64,000 bases of DNA from Streptomyces sp. NBC_00249 (GCF_026342355.1 NZ_JAPEMV010000001.1:248001-312000), one strand, 5' to 3'. Numbered from the stretch's first letter, positions 41,753 to 50,714 are shown. Numbers and translations: made by a program. Notes: a model not told the origin generated them from the sequence alone.

Positions 41753-43011
41753 TGTCCGCCGTGCCCCACGTCGTCCTCGTCGATCCCTACATACCGGCCC
41801 TGCGGCTCGCCGAAGAGTTCCGGCAGGCCGGGGCGGCGCTGATCAGGGTGCAGAGCACCGCGGAGGTGCCCGCCGTCTACCGGGCGTCGTACACGCCGGA
41901 CGGCTACGTGGACACCATCGTCCACGAGGACCTCGCCACCACCGTCGAGCGTCTCGCCGCATACGCCCCGGTGGCCGTCGTGGCCGGTGGGGAGCTCGGC
42001 GTCCCCCTCACCGACGCGCTCAGCTCGGCGCTCGGCCTCGCCGGCAACGGCGTGGAGCTGAGCGAGGCCCGGCGCGACAAGTACGTGATGATCGAGACGA
42101 TCAAGCGGGCCGGTGTTCCCGGGGCCCGTCAGCTCCAGGTCACCGGCGAGGAGGAGCTGGCGCAGTGGCACCGCGCCCTGGGCGGCCGCGTCGTCGTGAA
42201 GCCGCTGCGGAGCTCGGGCAACGACCACGTCTTCTTCTGCGACACGCCCGAGGAGTCCGTGGCCGCGTACCGGAAGACGGCCGGGAGCATCAACGTGTTC
42301 TCCGAGCGCAACGCCGGGGTGGTGGCTCAGGAGTACCTCAGCGGCACCGAGTACATGGTCAACACGGTGAGCCGGGACGGCCACCACCGGGTCTGTGAGA
42401 TCTGGCGGACCACGCGGCTCGCCGTCAACGGCGTGTCGGACCTCCTCGACGGCATCTACCTGATGGCCCGCCGCGGTGAGGTGCAGGACCAGCTGGCCGC
42501 GTACGCGGAGCAGGTGCTCGACGCGCTCGGCATCCAGCACGGTCCGGCGCACCTGGAGGTGAAGGTGACCAACGACGGGCCGAGGCTCGTCGAGGTCGGC
42601 GCGCGCCTGTCCGGCGGCAGGCTGCCCCAGCACGCACAGCTGGCCATCGGCGAGTCCCAGCTCGACTGGACGGTGCGGGCGTTCCTCGACCCCGAGGGCT
42701 TCCACCGGCTGGCCGACGAGGACTACCGGCTGGCGCGGCACGTCGGTCACGTCGCGCTGGTCTCGCCCGTCGAAGGGGTGCTGCGGGGGTACCGCGGCCT
42801 GGACGCGATCCGGGGCCTGGAGGGCTTCCACGACCTCCAGCTCTACCTGCGGCCGGGTGAGCGGATCTCGCGCACCGTCGACGACATGACGTACGCCGGT
42901 TCCGCGCTCCTGGTGCACGAGACGGAGGAAGCGGTCCTGCGCGGCGCCGGCACCATCCGCTTCCTGGACGGCCCCGGCCTCTACGAGGTCGAACCGGAAG
43001 AGACCGCCTAG
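41752..43011 (+). CDS. ATP-grasp carboxylate-amine ligase (L-amino acid ligase type)
   Basis: A 419-residue ATP-grasp enzyme. A pre-ATP domain (residues 1-110) is followed by ATP-binding RVVVKPLRSSGNDHVFFC near residue 145. The Mg/ATP segment HLEVKVTNDGPRLVEVGARLSGG lies near 265-290, a variant of the ligase signature. A C-terminal lid carries SPVEGVLRGYRG. Such enzymes activate a carboxylate as acyl phosphate and join it to an amine, as BacD (bacilysin) and DdaF (dapdiamide) do. Start overlap with the MFS gene shows translational coupling. It is the likely peptide-bond former of this cluster. Confidence 0.9.
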   Translation: MSAVPHVVLVDPYIPALRLAEEFRQAGAALIRVQSTAEVPAVYRASYTPDGYVDTIVHEDLATTVERLAAYAPVAVVAGGELGVPLTDALSSALGLAGNGVELSEARRDKYVMIETIKRAGVPGARQLQVTGEEELAQWHRALGGRVVVKPLRSSGNDHVFFCDTPEESVAAYRKTAGSINVFSERNAGVVAQEYLSGTEYMVNTVSRDGHHRVCEIWRTTRLAVNGVSDLLDGIYLMARRGEVQDQLAAYAEQVLDALGIQHGPAHLEVKVTNDGPRLVEVGARLSGGRLPQHAQLAIGESQLDWTVRAFLDPEGFHRLADEDYRLARHVGHVALVSPVEGVLRGYRGLDAIRGLEGFHDLQLYLRPGERISRTVDDMTYAGSALLVHETEEAVLRGAGTIRFLDGPGLYEVEPEETA

Positions 43012-43014
43012 GTA

Positions 43015-43674
43015 CTAGGCGGGGTGGCCGGCCTCGTCGGTCTGGTCGGCCTGGCTGGAGAACTTGTTCAGGAAGACGTCGTAGCGGCCGTCGGGACGGC
43101 GGGTGAGGGTGGCGCCGTCCTGCCAGGTGCCGTTGTCGGGCCACCACTGGCTGCCGTACGGGTCGCCCTGGTTCTGGTGGATGTTGTGGACGCCGAGCCC
43201 GTGGTCGAAGGGCTCGCCGAACACCAGGATCGGGCGGCCGGGCACGAGGATGGGTTCGAGGGCCTGCGCGGCGTCCAGGTTGGAGCCCGAGATCCAGGGG
43301 TGGGGCGGGTTCACCCGGTCCAGGAGTGCCTGCAGCCAGGCGGGCGGGCGCCTGAAGAAGAGGCAGCCGGGCCGGTGCGCGAGGGCCGGGTGGCGCAGGT
43401 AGTCCAGGGCGCCGGATCCGGAGCTCATGTCGAGTTCGTGGAAGCCCGGGGCCAGGGAGGGCACCGGGTCGAGGACGGAGGCGGCCAGGGTGAGGACCTT
43501 CCACTGGACCCCGGTGGTGGACTGCTTGCTGTCCACGTCGACGGCGCACCGGTAGCGGCCGGCGGGCGCGTCCACCTCCAGGTTGACGTGGAACCAGTGG
43601 CCCTGGGTGTCGGGCTGGTCGCGGAAGTGGCTGTGCAGCGTTCCTGACAGCACCCCGTAGGCGTCGAGCGGCAT
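43015..43674 (-). CDS. DUF2278 (YukJ-like) protein
   Basis: A 219-residue protein beginning MPLDAYGVLSGTLHSHFRDQPDTQGHWFHVNL and containing HNIHQNQGDP followed by WWPDNGTWQDGAT, the features of the DUF2278/YukJ family, whose role is unknown. It probably acts in the cytoplasm; no signal or membrane segment is seen. It is convergent with the ATP-grasp gene, 3 bp away, and probably not part of that cluster. Confidence 0.8.
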   Translation of the reverse strand: MPLDAYGVLSGTLHSHFRDQPDTQGHWFHVNLEVDAPAGRYRCAVDVDSKQSTTGVQWKVLTLAASVLDPVPSLAPGFHELDMSSGSGALDYLRHPALAHRPGCLFFRRPPAWLQALLDRVNPPHPWISGSNLDAAQALEPILVPGRPILVFGEPFDHGLGVHNIHQNQGDPYGSQWWPDNGTWQDGATLTRRPDGRYDVFLNKFSSQADQTDEAGHPA

Positions 43675-43726
43675 GCCGGGCAGTCAACCACCGGCTCCGC
43701 GCCGGGGGTGGGACGCGCGCCGGGGC

Positions 43727-44401
43727 TCAGGCGATTCCCACCGTGTAGGCGGCCCGGTAGCCGCCGGCTCCGCCCGCTCCGCCCGCTTCGGGACGGAGGG
43801 CCAGGGTCATGGCGGCGCCGGTGGCCCGGTAGCGGCTGTCGCGCTCGTTGGGGTGCGCGGGGGCGGGGCGGCGGGAGTAGGGGCGGCGGGCGTAGACCTG
43901 GCGCAGGAGGTCCTCGGGGAAGAAGAACTGCGAGGTCGTCCCGGCCCCGGAGCCGGGGCGGACCTTGAAGTGGATGTGCGGTGCCAGGCCCGCGTACCAG
44001 CCGGGGACGACCGTACGGAACACGCACCGGCCGGCCGTGTCGGTCACCTGGGTGCCGCGCAGGAAGGTGGCGCCGCCGGTGGAGTAGTCGCCCGCGGCGT
44101 CGGCGTGCCAGACGTCGACGGCGGCGTCCGCGAGCGGCCGGCAGCCCGCCGACACCCGGACCAGGGTGAGGTCGAGCCGCAGCGGTACCCCTTCGCGGCC
44201 CTCGGTGATGTCGGAGCGGACCTTGTCCAGGTCGAGGTAGTACGGCCCCTCCCCCGCCTCCGCGGTGAGCACGCAGGCGGGCGGGGGCGCGGCCGTGGAG
44301 CGCTGTCCGTCGGGGGCGGCGCAGGAGGCGGCCGAGGCGGTCAGCGCGGCGGCCAGCAGGACCGTACGACGGCTGGCTCGGGAGGTGTCGTGGTCGGCCA
44401 T
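43727..44401 (-). CDS. exported intradiol ring-cleavage dioxygenase-like protein
   Basis: A 224-residue protein. A twin-arginine-like N-terminus (SRASRRTVLLAAALTASAASC) may end in a lipobox Cys. The catalytic domain has EGPYYLD, DVWHADAAGDYS with a Tyr ligand, RTVVPGWYAG with the second Tyr and APHIHFKV with His ligands, i.e. the 2-Tyr/2-His ferric site of protocatechuate/catechol 1,2-dioxygenases. Exported members are common in Streptomyces; their aromatic substrates are unknown. ATG 44401 follows GAGGGG by 6 nt. Confidence 0.85.
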   Translation of the reverse strand: MADHDTSRASRRTVLLAAALTASAASCAAPDGQRSTAAPPPACVLTAEAGEGPYYLDLDKVRSDITEGREGVPLRLDLTLVRVSAGCRPLADAAVDVWHADAAGDYSTGGATFLRGTQVTDTAGRCVFRTVVPGWYAGLAPHIHFKVRPGSGAGTTSQFFFPEDLLRQVYARRPYSRRPAPAHPNERDSRYRATGAAMTLALRPEAGGAGGAGGYRAAYTVGIA

Positions 44402-44507
44402 GCGAACCCCTCGGGGTGTTCCGGGGCCGGCGCACGCGGACGGCCGCCCATCGCGCCCACCGTGCCCCAGGGCGGCGTCGGCCGCCACGACCGACACGAC
44501 CTAGGAC

Positions 44508-44770
44508 TCAGCCCGTGCATTTGGTCCCCTCGAAGGAGTAAGGGGAGGTACGACCGCGCCGCGATGGAGACCTGCCCCACGTCGGCGGGGTTGTCGAGGG
44601 ACTCGCGCTCCTCCTTGAGCCCGGACGCGACGGAGTCCCGCAGGGCGGTGACCTCCTTGCCCCACTTGACGGTGCCCGCGTCGGCCTTGCTGTGCGTGTA
44701 GTCGCCGTAGTGTCCGCAGACGCCGGGTCGGTGGCGGGGCGGCCGTCGGCCGCGACGGCGATCCCGGCAG
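44508..44770 (-). pseudogene. decayed C-terminal fragment of an unknown protein
   Basis: Between the intradiol and MBL genes, the minus strand at 44721-44548 encodes VCGHYGDYTHSKADAGTVKW and on to QVSIAARSY, clearly protein-like. One base must be gained or lost near 44541-44547 to reach the natural-looking end SFEGTKCTG followed by a stop at 44508. Upstream, ADGRPATDPA lies in yet another frame. So at least two frameshifts and a lost 5' end are suggested. The family is not recognised. The rest of the 380-bp gap holds nothing else. Confidence 0.5.
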
Positions 44771-44782
44771 GCCCCACGGGGC

Positions 44783-45610
44783 TCAGCGGCCGCCCCCCGC
44801 GGTGGCGCCGGGGCCCGGCTCGAAGCCCGCGAGGAGCTGTTCCAGGGCCGCCTGGTCGGGGCCCACGAAGGGGCTGAGGCCCGGGATGGTGCCGAGGGTG
44901 TCGATGAACCGTCCGGTCAGGCCGGTGGCGGGGGGCAGGTGGGTGCACAGGATGGTCTCGGGGTCCATGGTGCGCAGCGGTTCGACGGTGGCGAGGAAGC
45001 GGTCGGGGTCGACGAGCTGGACCCAGGGGCTGTCCACGCTGGCCCAGAGCCGCTGGGCTCCGCGCAGCTCCTCCGCGTCGAGGTCGGCGACGCCGGCGCC
45101 CGTGGCGGTCTCGGCGGTGGGCAGGGGGCCGCCGAAGCAGTCGGAGCTGAAGCAGGTGCGGGAGCGGTCGTCGTAGAAGCCGACGGTGGCCGGGTTGTCG
45201 AACAGCGGCGGCCGGAAGGCGTGCAGGGTGCGGTCTCCGACGTCCAGGCTCTGGCCGGGGTTGACGAGGTGGACCCGGTCCATGGGCACGGGCCGTTCGC
45301 AGGACATGATCCCGGCACCCATGAAGGTGGTGACGAGGCGGGCTCCGGGGGCGGCTTCGAGGAGGGCGAAGAGGCCGCCGGTGTGGTCGCGGTCGGGGTG
45401 GGTCAGCCAGATCCAGCGCACGTCGGCCGGGTCGATCACCGATCCGAGGGTGTTCAGGAAGTCCCGGTCGGGCAGTCCGAGGCCGGTGTCGACGACGACG
45501 GGCTGCTCGGCGTGCAGGACGAAGGCGTTGACGGGGATGAATCCGATGCCGGGCACTTCCAGGCAGTCGGCGAGGACGGTGGTGTCGGGCCCGGCCTGGT
45601 GCGTGTTCAT
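44783..45610 (-). CDS. MBL-fold metallo-hydrolase (ODP/flavodiiron-like)
   Basis: A 275-residue metallo-beta-lactamase-fold protein. The metal motif is LTHPDRDHTGG (H-x-D-x-D-H with the first His in THPD). QPVVVDTGLG precedes it and GFYDDRSRTCFSSDCFGG provides the bridging Asp. CTHLPPATG gives the last His. The pattern resembles the ODP (oxygen-binding di-iron) domain of flavodiiron proteins but without a flavodoxin domain. ATG 45610 sits 6 nt after GGAG. Possible roles are O2/NO sensing or hydrolysis. Confidence 0.85.
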   Translation of the reverse strand: MNTHQAGPDTTVLADCLEVPGIGFIPVNAFVLHAEQPVVVDTGLGLPDRDFLNTLGSVIDPADVRWIWLTHPDRDHTGGLFALLEAAPGARLVTTFMGAGIMSCERPVPMDRVHLVNPGQSLDVGDRTLHAFRPPLFDNPATVGFYDDRSRTCFSSDCFGGPLPTAETATGAGVADLDAEELRGAQRLWASVDSPWVQLVDPDRFLATVEPLRTMDPETILCTHLPPATGLTGRFIDTLGTIPGLSPFVGPDQAALEQLLAGFEPGPGATAGGGR

Positions 45611-45726
45611 GATCATCTCCACAGCCCTGCGGGGGGACGGGCGGCTCTTCCTCCATCGTGGCGCCGTCCGCCCGGGCCCGCGCGCGGGAGGGGGCGGCGG
45701 GGCGCGGGGTCCGGCCGGGGGCCGGC

Positions 45727-45756
45727 GGCCCGCCCGCTGGGGTCCGGCGGGCGGCC
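45727..45756 (-). terminator. hairpin after the secreted hydrolase gene
   Basis: GGCCCGCCCGC pairs with GCGGGCGGCC, with one bulged base, around a 9-nt loop. It lies about 30 bp past the stop codon of the minus-strand gene at 45786. Confidence 0.5.
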
Positions 45757-45785
45757 TAGGCCGACAGGGCCTGAGGGCCGCGCGC

Positions 45786-47306
45786 TCAGTTCGCGCAGGT
45801 CACGTCGCGGGCGGGGCGCTTTCCGGTGGTGAGGAACTGGGTGACGGTGCGGTCCCCGCAGGCGTTGCCGTTGCCGAGGTAGAGGCCGTGGCCGCCCTGC
45901 TCGACGGTGACGAGGACGGCGCGGTCGCCGAGGGCCTCGCGCATCTTCAGGCCCTTGGAGTGGGGGGTGGAGGGGTCGCGGCGGCTCTGGACCATGAGGA
46001 CGTTGGAGGGGCCGTTCGCGGTGATCTTGGTGGGCTGCTCGTCGGGGGTGCTCTTCCAGTAGGAGCAGGGCTGCACGTTCACCGGCATGCCGGCGGTGAA
46101 GGGGTGCCGGGCCCGGTCCTCGTCGACGGCGCGCTGGAAGGAGGCGGTGGTCTCGCGCGGCCACGTCACGTCGTTGCAGATCACCGCGACCATCTGGGCG
46201 GCGTCCTCGTCGCGCAGCGGCTGGGCCAGCTCCGGCGGGAGGGCGGGGGTGTTCGCCGGGTCCTGGAGGGAGGCGAGGAGTTTGGCGAAGGCGGGGAAGC
46301 CGGCGTCGCTGTAGAGGGTGTTCTGCAGGGCCTGGCGCAGTCCGTTGCCGGTGAGGGGCACGCCGGGGGTGGTGGAGGGCCTCGGGGTGCGGTCCAGGGA
46401 GGCGGCGAGGGCCTGGAGCCGCGGCGCGACGTCCTCGGGGCGCTGCGCGAAGCGGAGGCCGTCCTTCTCGCGGTCGGGGTGGGCGGCCCAGGCGGCGAAG
46501 TCGGGGAGGCGGTCGTCGGCGCCCTGCGACATGTTCGCGAGCCAGCCCCGGGCGACGCGCTGCGGGTCGGGGTCGCCGCTGCTGTCGAGGACCCAGCGGT
46601 CGGTGCGCTCGGGGAACTTCTGCGCGTAGACGGCGCCCACGTAGGTGCCGTACGAGACTCCCCAGGCGGAGAGCTTGCGCTCGCCGAGGGTTTCGCGGAG
46701 CCGGTCCATGTCGCGGACCTGGTTGGCGGTGGTGAAGCTGCGCAGGACGGGGCCGCCGTTCTTGGCGCAGGCCTCGGCGATGCGCTGGGAGCGGGCGACG
46801 TTCTCGGAGATGTCGCCGTCCGGGGCCGGCCAGGCGCGCAGGCTGGTGAGGTAGCGGTCGCCGGGGGCGAGGTCGCAGTGGGCGGTGGTGCTGCCGCCGA
46901 CGCCGCGGGGGTCGAAGGAGACGAGGTCGTAGGCGCCGGCCAGCTGCTTCTGGAGGGCGGCGCCCTTCTGCGTCAGGCGCTGGACGCCGGAGCCGCCGGG
47001 GCCGCCGGGCAGGACGACGAGGGTGCCGCGGCGGGCCTCGGGCCGGTCGCTGCGGATCCGGGAGACGGCGACGCTCACCTGGGGGCCGTCGGGGGCGTCG
47101 TAGTCGAGGGGGACGGGCAGTTCGGCGCATTCCTGGGTGGCCGGGCCGCCGGGCTTGGCGCAGGGGTGCCAGCTCAGGGCGGGGCGCTGCGCGCCGATCG
47201 TGTCGGCGGGGCCGTCCGCGAGAGCGGGGACGGTGGCGGTGAGGCCCGCGGCCGCGGTGGCGGCGCAGAGGGCGATCAGGAGGGCCTTGCTGCGGTAAGT
47301 GGTCAT
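45786..47306 (-). CDS. secreted alpha/beta hydrolase (tripeptidyl aminopeptidase-like)
   Basis: A 506-residue exported hydrolase, paralogous to that at 33303. The signal peptide (residues 1-31) ends PALA-DGPA. Motifs include LVVLPGGPGGSGVQRL, DLVSFDPRGVGGS, nucleophile elbow WGVSYGTYVGAVYA (GVSYG, the canonical form), LMVQSRRDPSTPHSKG with the acidic residue, and His in VEQGGHGLYLGNGNACG. It should cut short N-terminal peptides outside the cell. ATG 47306 is preferred over 47342 because the signal peptide then begins properly. Confidence 0.92.
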   Translation of the reverse strand: MTTYRSKALLIALCAATAAAGLTATVPALADGPADTIGAQRPALSWHPCAKPGGPATQECAELPVPLDYDAPDGPQVSVAVSRIRSDRPEARRGTLVVLPGGPGGSGVQRLTQKGAALQKQLAGAYDLVSFDPRGVGGSTTAHCDLAPGDRYLTSLRAWPAPDGDISENVARSQRIAEACAKNGGPVLRSFTTANQVRDMDRLRETLGERKLSAWGVSYGTYVGAVYAQKFPERTDRWVLDSSGDPDPQRVARGWLANMSQGADDRLPDFAAWAAHPDREKDGLRFAQRPEDVAPRLQALAASLDRTPRPSTTPGVPLTGNGLRQALQNTLYSDAGFPAFAKLLASLQDPANTPALPPELAQPLRDEDAAQMVAVICNDVTWPRETTASFQRAVDEDRARHPFTAGMPVNVQPCSYWKSTPDEQPTKITANGPSNVLMVQSRRDPSTPHSKGLKMREALGDRAVLVTVEQGGHGLYLGNGNACGDRTVTQFLTTGKRPARDVTCAN

Positions 47307-47423
47307 GGCGCAAGCCTCGTTGAAGCAGCGCCGGGGCCCCATCCGGCAGCCCGGTCGACCCTGGGTGGGGATATCCCCCCTGTCCGGCTCGGGCAGACCT
47401 GCGGGGAACGGCTGTGCCGGGGA

Positions 47424-47448
47424 CGGGCGGTGGAGCGGTCACCGCCCG
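47424..47448 (-). terminator. hairpin after the second MDR reductase gene
   Basis: CGGGCGGTG (47424-47432) pairs with CACCGCCCG (47440-47448) around a 7-nt loop, 12 bp beyond the stop codon of the minus-strand reductase gene. Confidence 0.6.
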
Positions 47449-47459
47449 CCCCCGGCGGT

Positions 47460-48386
47460 TCAGGCGGCCGCCGGGGTGGTGTCCAGGACGGCCTTGCCCA
47501 GGATCCGGCGGGCGACGAGCCCTTCGGCGGCCTCGGCGGCGCGGGTCCAGGGGCCGCGCCAGCCGACCTGGGCGTCGAGGCGGCCGGATTCCAGCAGGGT
47601 GAGGAGGAAGCCGAGGTCCTTGCCGAGCGGGGTGCCCAGGTTGAAGTTCTCCAGCCGGCCCCGCGCGCTGTTGACCCGGGACTGCTCGAAGTCGATGACG
47701 GTCGCCTCCCCGGAGGCCTTCCCGATGGCCTGGACGACTCCGTCGTGCTCCAGCCGGTAGAAGGCGTCGGCGAGTTGGACTCCGCCCACGTTGTCCAGTA
47801 CCCCGTAGACCGGCGCGGTCAGTTCGGCCGGGCTCCCGACGATCTCGGCGGCGCCCAGCTCGCGCAGCCCTTCCGCGCGGGCGGCGCTGCCGGCGGAGGC
47901 GACGACGTGCGCCCCGGCGAGGGCGGCCAGCTGGACGGCGAACCGGCCCACCCCGCCCGAGGCGCCGGTCACCAGGACCCGGCGGCCGAGGACCGAGCCC
48001 AGGCGGCGGACGGCCTGCAGGGCGGTGACCCCGGCCACGGGGAGCGCGCTGGCCGTGCCGAGGTCCACCGCGTCGGGTACGACGGCCAGTTCGGCGGTGT
48101 CCACGGCGCGCAGCCGGGCCCAGGCCCCGCCCCAGCCGAAGGTGACGACGCGGGTTCCGGCGGGCGGGCCCGAGCCGTCGTCGGCGGGGCGGACCACGAC
48201 GCCCGCGGCGTCCCAGCCGGAGACGTAGCCGGGCCGGGTGCGGTCGGAGCGGTAGGCGATCTCCCCGAAGTTGAAGGAGACGGCGGAGACTTCGACGAGG
48301 GCCTGGCCGGGGCGCGGCTTGGGGTCCGGTGCGTCGGCCAGGCTCAGCCGCATGGGGGCCTGGGGGTCGAAGACGAGGGCTTGCAT
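47460..48386 (-). CDS. NADP-dependent quinone oxidoreductase-type MDR protein
   Basis: A 308-residue zinc-independent MDR. N-terminal GroES-like half: MQALVFDPQAPMRLSLADAP with FNFGEIAYRSDRTRPGYVSGWDAAGVV. Rossmann half: VLVTGASGGVGRFAVQLAALAGA and LDNVGGVQLADAFYRL. No zinc ligands. It reduces an enone or quinone with NADPH. The multicopper oxidase gene lies 49 bp upstream on the same strand, so the two may be co-transcribed. Confidence 0.88.
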   Translation of the reverse strand: MQALVFDPQAPMRLSLADAPDPKPRPGQALVEVSAVSFNFGEIAYRSDRTRPGYVSGWDAAGVVVRPADDGSGPPAGTRVVTFGWGGAWARLRAVDTAELAVVPDAVDLGTASALPVAGVTALQAVRRLGSVLGRRVLVTGASGGVGRFAVQLAALAGAHVVASAGSAARAEGLRELGAAEIVGSPAELTAPVYGVLDNVGGVQLADAFYRLEHDGVVQAIGKASGEATVIDFEQSRVNSARGRLENFNLGTPLGKDLGFLLTLLESGRLDAQVGWRGPWTRAAEAAEGLVARRILGKAVLDTTPAAA

Positions 48387-48435
48387 CTGTGTGCCTTTCT
48401 CGGCGGGGCGGGCCCGGTGCTTCCGTGACGGTGTG

Positions 48436-49908
48436 TCAGGAGATGCGCATGTTCGCCATCATGCCCATCGCGCCGTGGTCGAACATGTGGCAGTGGTAGA
48501 CGTAGGTGCCCCGGTAGCCGGTGAAGGTGGCCTGGAGCTTGACCGTCTCGCCGGGCATGAGGGCGACGGTGTCCTTGAGGCCGGTCTCGGCTCCGGCGGT
48601 GACGGGCTGCCCGTTGCGTTCGAGGACCCTGAACTGCACCAGGTGCATGTGGAAGTTGTGGGGGACGAACTGGTTGACGTTCTTGACGGTCCAGACCTCG
48701 GTGGCGCCGTAGGCGATCTCGGTGTCGATGCGGTCCATGTCGTACGTCTTGCCGTCGATGTACGCCATGTCGCTCGGGGCGCCGGTCTCGTCCATCCGCA
48801 GCTCGATGGTGCGGTTGACGGTGGGCACCGCGAGGGGCGGCAGGGTGCGCAGGGCGGCGGGGACGACGCTGTCGTCGGCCGCGGTGCGGTTGACGCGGAA
48901 CTGCAGGACGCGGCCGATGAGGTCCTCGGGCTCGCCGGGGGCGAACGCCTTGTTGACGAGTTCGACGGTGGTACCGACGGGGAACCGGGAGAAGTCGATG
49001 ACGACGTCGGCCCGTTCGCCGGGGGTGATGGAGACCGCGTTCGTGTGGTGCGGGGCGGCGAGCAGGCCGCCGTCGGTACCGATCTGCACGAGCTCGGAGC
49101 CGTCGGAGAGGCGGAGGTCGAAGAACCGCATGTTGGCCGTGTTGTAGAGGCGGAAGCGGTACTTGCGGGCCGCGACCTCGAAGAACGGCCAGGCCTTGCC
49201 GTTGGCGAGGATCACGTTGCGGTGCTGGAAGTCGCCCATCTCGTAGACGAGTTCGCCGTTCTGGGCGAAGCGGGCGTCGCGCAGCGCGACGGGGACGTCG
49301 TAGGCGCCCGACGGCAGGCCGAGGCGGCGTTCGGTGTCGTCGGTGAGGAGGTAGGTGGCGGTCAGGCCGCGGAAGACGTTCTCCGACTCCAGGTGGTGGG
49401 CGTGGTCGTGGAACCAGAGGTTCGCGTGCGGCTGGGTGTTGGGGTAGGTGTACGTCTTGGTGCCGCCGCCCGCGGCGATGAGGTCCATCGGGGAGCCGTC
49501 GCTGTCCTGAGGGACGTGGCCGCCGTGGAGGTGGATCGAGGTGGGGTTGGCGAGGGTGTTCGTCTGCTTGACGACGACCCTGCGGCCCGACTCGGCCTTG
49601 ATGACGGGGCCGGGGAAGGAGCCGTTGAAGGTGCGCAGCGGGGTGGTGAGGCCCGGCACGATCTCCTTCGTCGCGTCCTTGAGGGTCATGTTGTAGTAGC
49701 TGGTGGTGCTCGTGGTGAGGTAGGGCTGGAGCACCGGCGCCAGCGGCATCTTCTGCGTGAACTTGGCTATGCCGGCCGGGTCGAGGTCGGCCGCGGCGGT
49801 GCGGGGCTGGTCGGCGGCTGCGTTGACGACGGGCAGGAGCATGCCGCCCGTACCGATGACGCTGGCGGTGGCCACGCCTGCCCTGAGTGCGGTCCGTCGA
49901 GTGATCAC
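48436..49908 (-). CDS. Tat-exported multicopper oxidase
   Basis: A 490-residue three-cupredoxin oxidase. The twin-arginine signal is ITRRTALRAGVATASVIG. The four copper-binding motifs are SIHLHGGHVP, LWFHDHAHHLE, HNFHMHLVQF and HCHMFDHGAMGMMANM, the last with a Met axial ligand for the type 1 copper. All ligands are present, so it should be active. Relatives include CotA/phenoxazinone synthase-like laccases and bilirubin oxidases. GTG 49908 sits right after GGGGGAACA; upstream codons lack family features. It probably oxidises phenols, or copper/manganese, outside the cell. Confidence 0.92.
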   Translation of the reverse strand: MITRRTALRAGVATASVIGTGGMLLPVVNAAADQPRTAAADLDPAGIAKFTQKMPLAPVLQPYLTTSTTSYYNMTLKDATKEIVPGLTTPLRTFNGSFPGPVIKAESGRRVVVKQTNTLANPTSIHLHGGHVPQDSDGSPMDLIAAGGGTKTYTYPNTQPHANLWFHDHAHHLESENVFRGLTATYLLTDDTERRLGLPSGAYDVPVALRDARFAQNGELVYEMGDFQHRNVILANGKAWPFFEVAARKYRFRLYNTANMRFFDLRLSDGSELVQIGTDGGLLAAPHHTNAVSITPGERADVVIDFSRFPVGTTVELVNKAFAPGEPEDLIGRVLQFRVNRTAADDSVVPAALRTLPPLAVPTVNRTIELRMDETGAPSDMAYIDGKTYDMDRIDTEIAYGATEVWTVKNVNQFVPHNFHMHLVQFRVLERNGQPVTAGAETGLKDTVALMPGETVKLQATFTGYRGTYVYHCHMFDHGAMGMMANMRIS

Positions 49909-50097
49909 TGTTCCCCCGTGGGTGGTGCCGGCCCGGCGCCTCACGCGCCGGCGGGTTTCGCGCGTGGGTACGCGGTGGTGGACGCAGAGAGTGTGCGCGG
50001 GTGCGGTGGTGCGGCACTCGCGGCGCATTCGAGGAGCACGTCGGCGGGGCGGCGGCCCGGCCGGCGGCCGCCATCCACCGGCCGCCGGGAGGAAGTA

Positions 50098-50115
50098 CTT
50101 GACCTACGGGTCAAG
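50098..50115. promoter_or_regulatory. palindromic operator before the TetR gene
   Basis: CTTGACC-TACG-GGTCAAG is a perfect inverted repeat with 7-bp arms, 20 bp before the TetR start. It probably controls the TetR gene and perhaps the SDR gene or the divergent oxidase. Confidence 0.7.
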
Positions 50116-50135
50116 AATGGTGTTTGATCATGGTC

Positions 50136-50714
50136 ATGGGAAGGCCGAAGCAGTTCGATCCGGACGTCGCCGTCGAGCAGGCGATGCAGGTGTTCTGGCG
50201 TCAGGGATACGCCGCCACGACCCCGCAGGACCTCGTCGACGCCCTCGGCATCGGCAAGGGCAGTCTCTACAACACCTTCGGCAGCAAGCACGCCCTGTTC
50301 GAGCGGGCCCTGTGCCGCTACCGCGACACCCAGGCGCTCGCCCTGGTGGAGCTGATCGATGCGGGCGGGCCCGTGAAGGAACGGGTGCGCGGCATGCTCC
50401 TGATGCTCGCCGAGATGGACCTCGCGGACCCGGACCGGCGCGGCTGCCTGGCGATCAACACCGCCGCCGAGCTGGCGGGGACCGACGCCGTCGCGGCGGA
50501 CCTGGTCCGGCGCATGCTCGACCGGACCGAGGAGGCCTTCCGGGCGCTGATCGAGGAGGGCCAGCGCGCCGGGGAGATCGCACCCGGGCGCGACGCGGCC
50601 GCACTCGCCAGCATGCTGCTGGGGACCCTGGTGGGCCTGCGCCTGCTGGCACGCGTCGCCGAGGGGCCCGAGCGACTCTCCCGGGTGATCGACGCCACGG
50701 TCGACTCGCTCTGA
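50136..50714 (+). CDS. TetR-family regulator
   Basis: A 192-residue TetR protein starting MGRPKQFDPDVAVEQAMQVFWRQGYAATTPQDLVDALGIGKGSLYNTFGSKHALFERAL, with ligand-domain segment RRGCLAINTAAELAGTDAVAADL. It is closely similar in layout to the regulator at 37205. Three in-frame starts lie close together (TTG 50124, ATG 50130, ATG 50136); MGRPKQF is the usual family start. The SDR gene follows after 140 bp and is the likely target. Confidence 0.88.
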   Translation: MGRPKQFDPDVAVEQAMQVFWRQGYAATTPQDLVDALGIGKGSLYNTFGSKHALFERALCRYRDTQALALVELIDAGGPVKERVRGMLLMLAEMDLADPDRRGCLAINTAAELAGTDAVAADLVRRMLDRTEEAFRALIEEGQRAGEIAPGRDAAALASMLLGTLVGLRLLARVAEGPERLSRVIDATVDSL

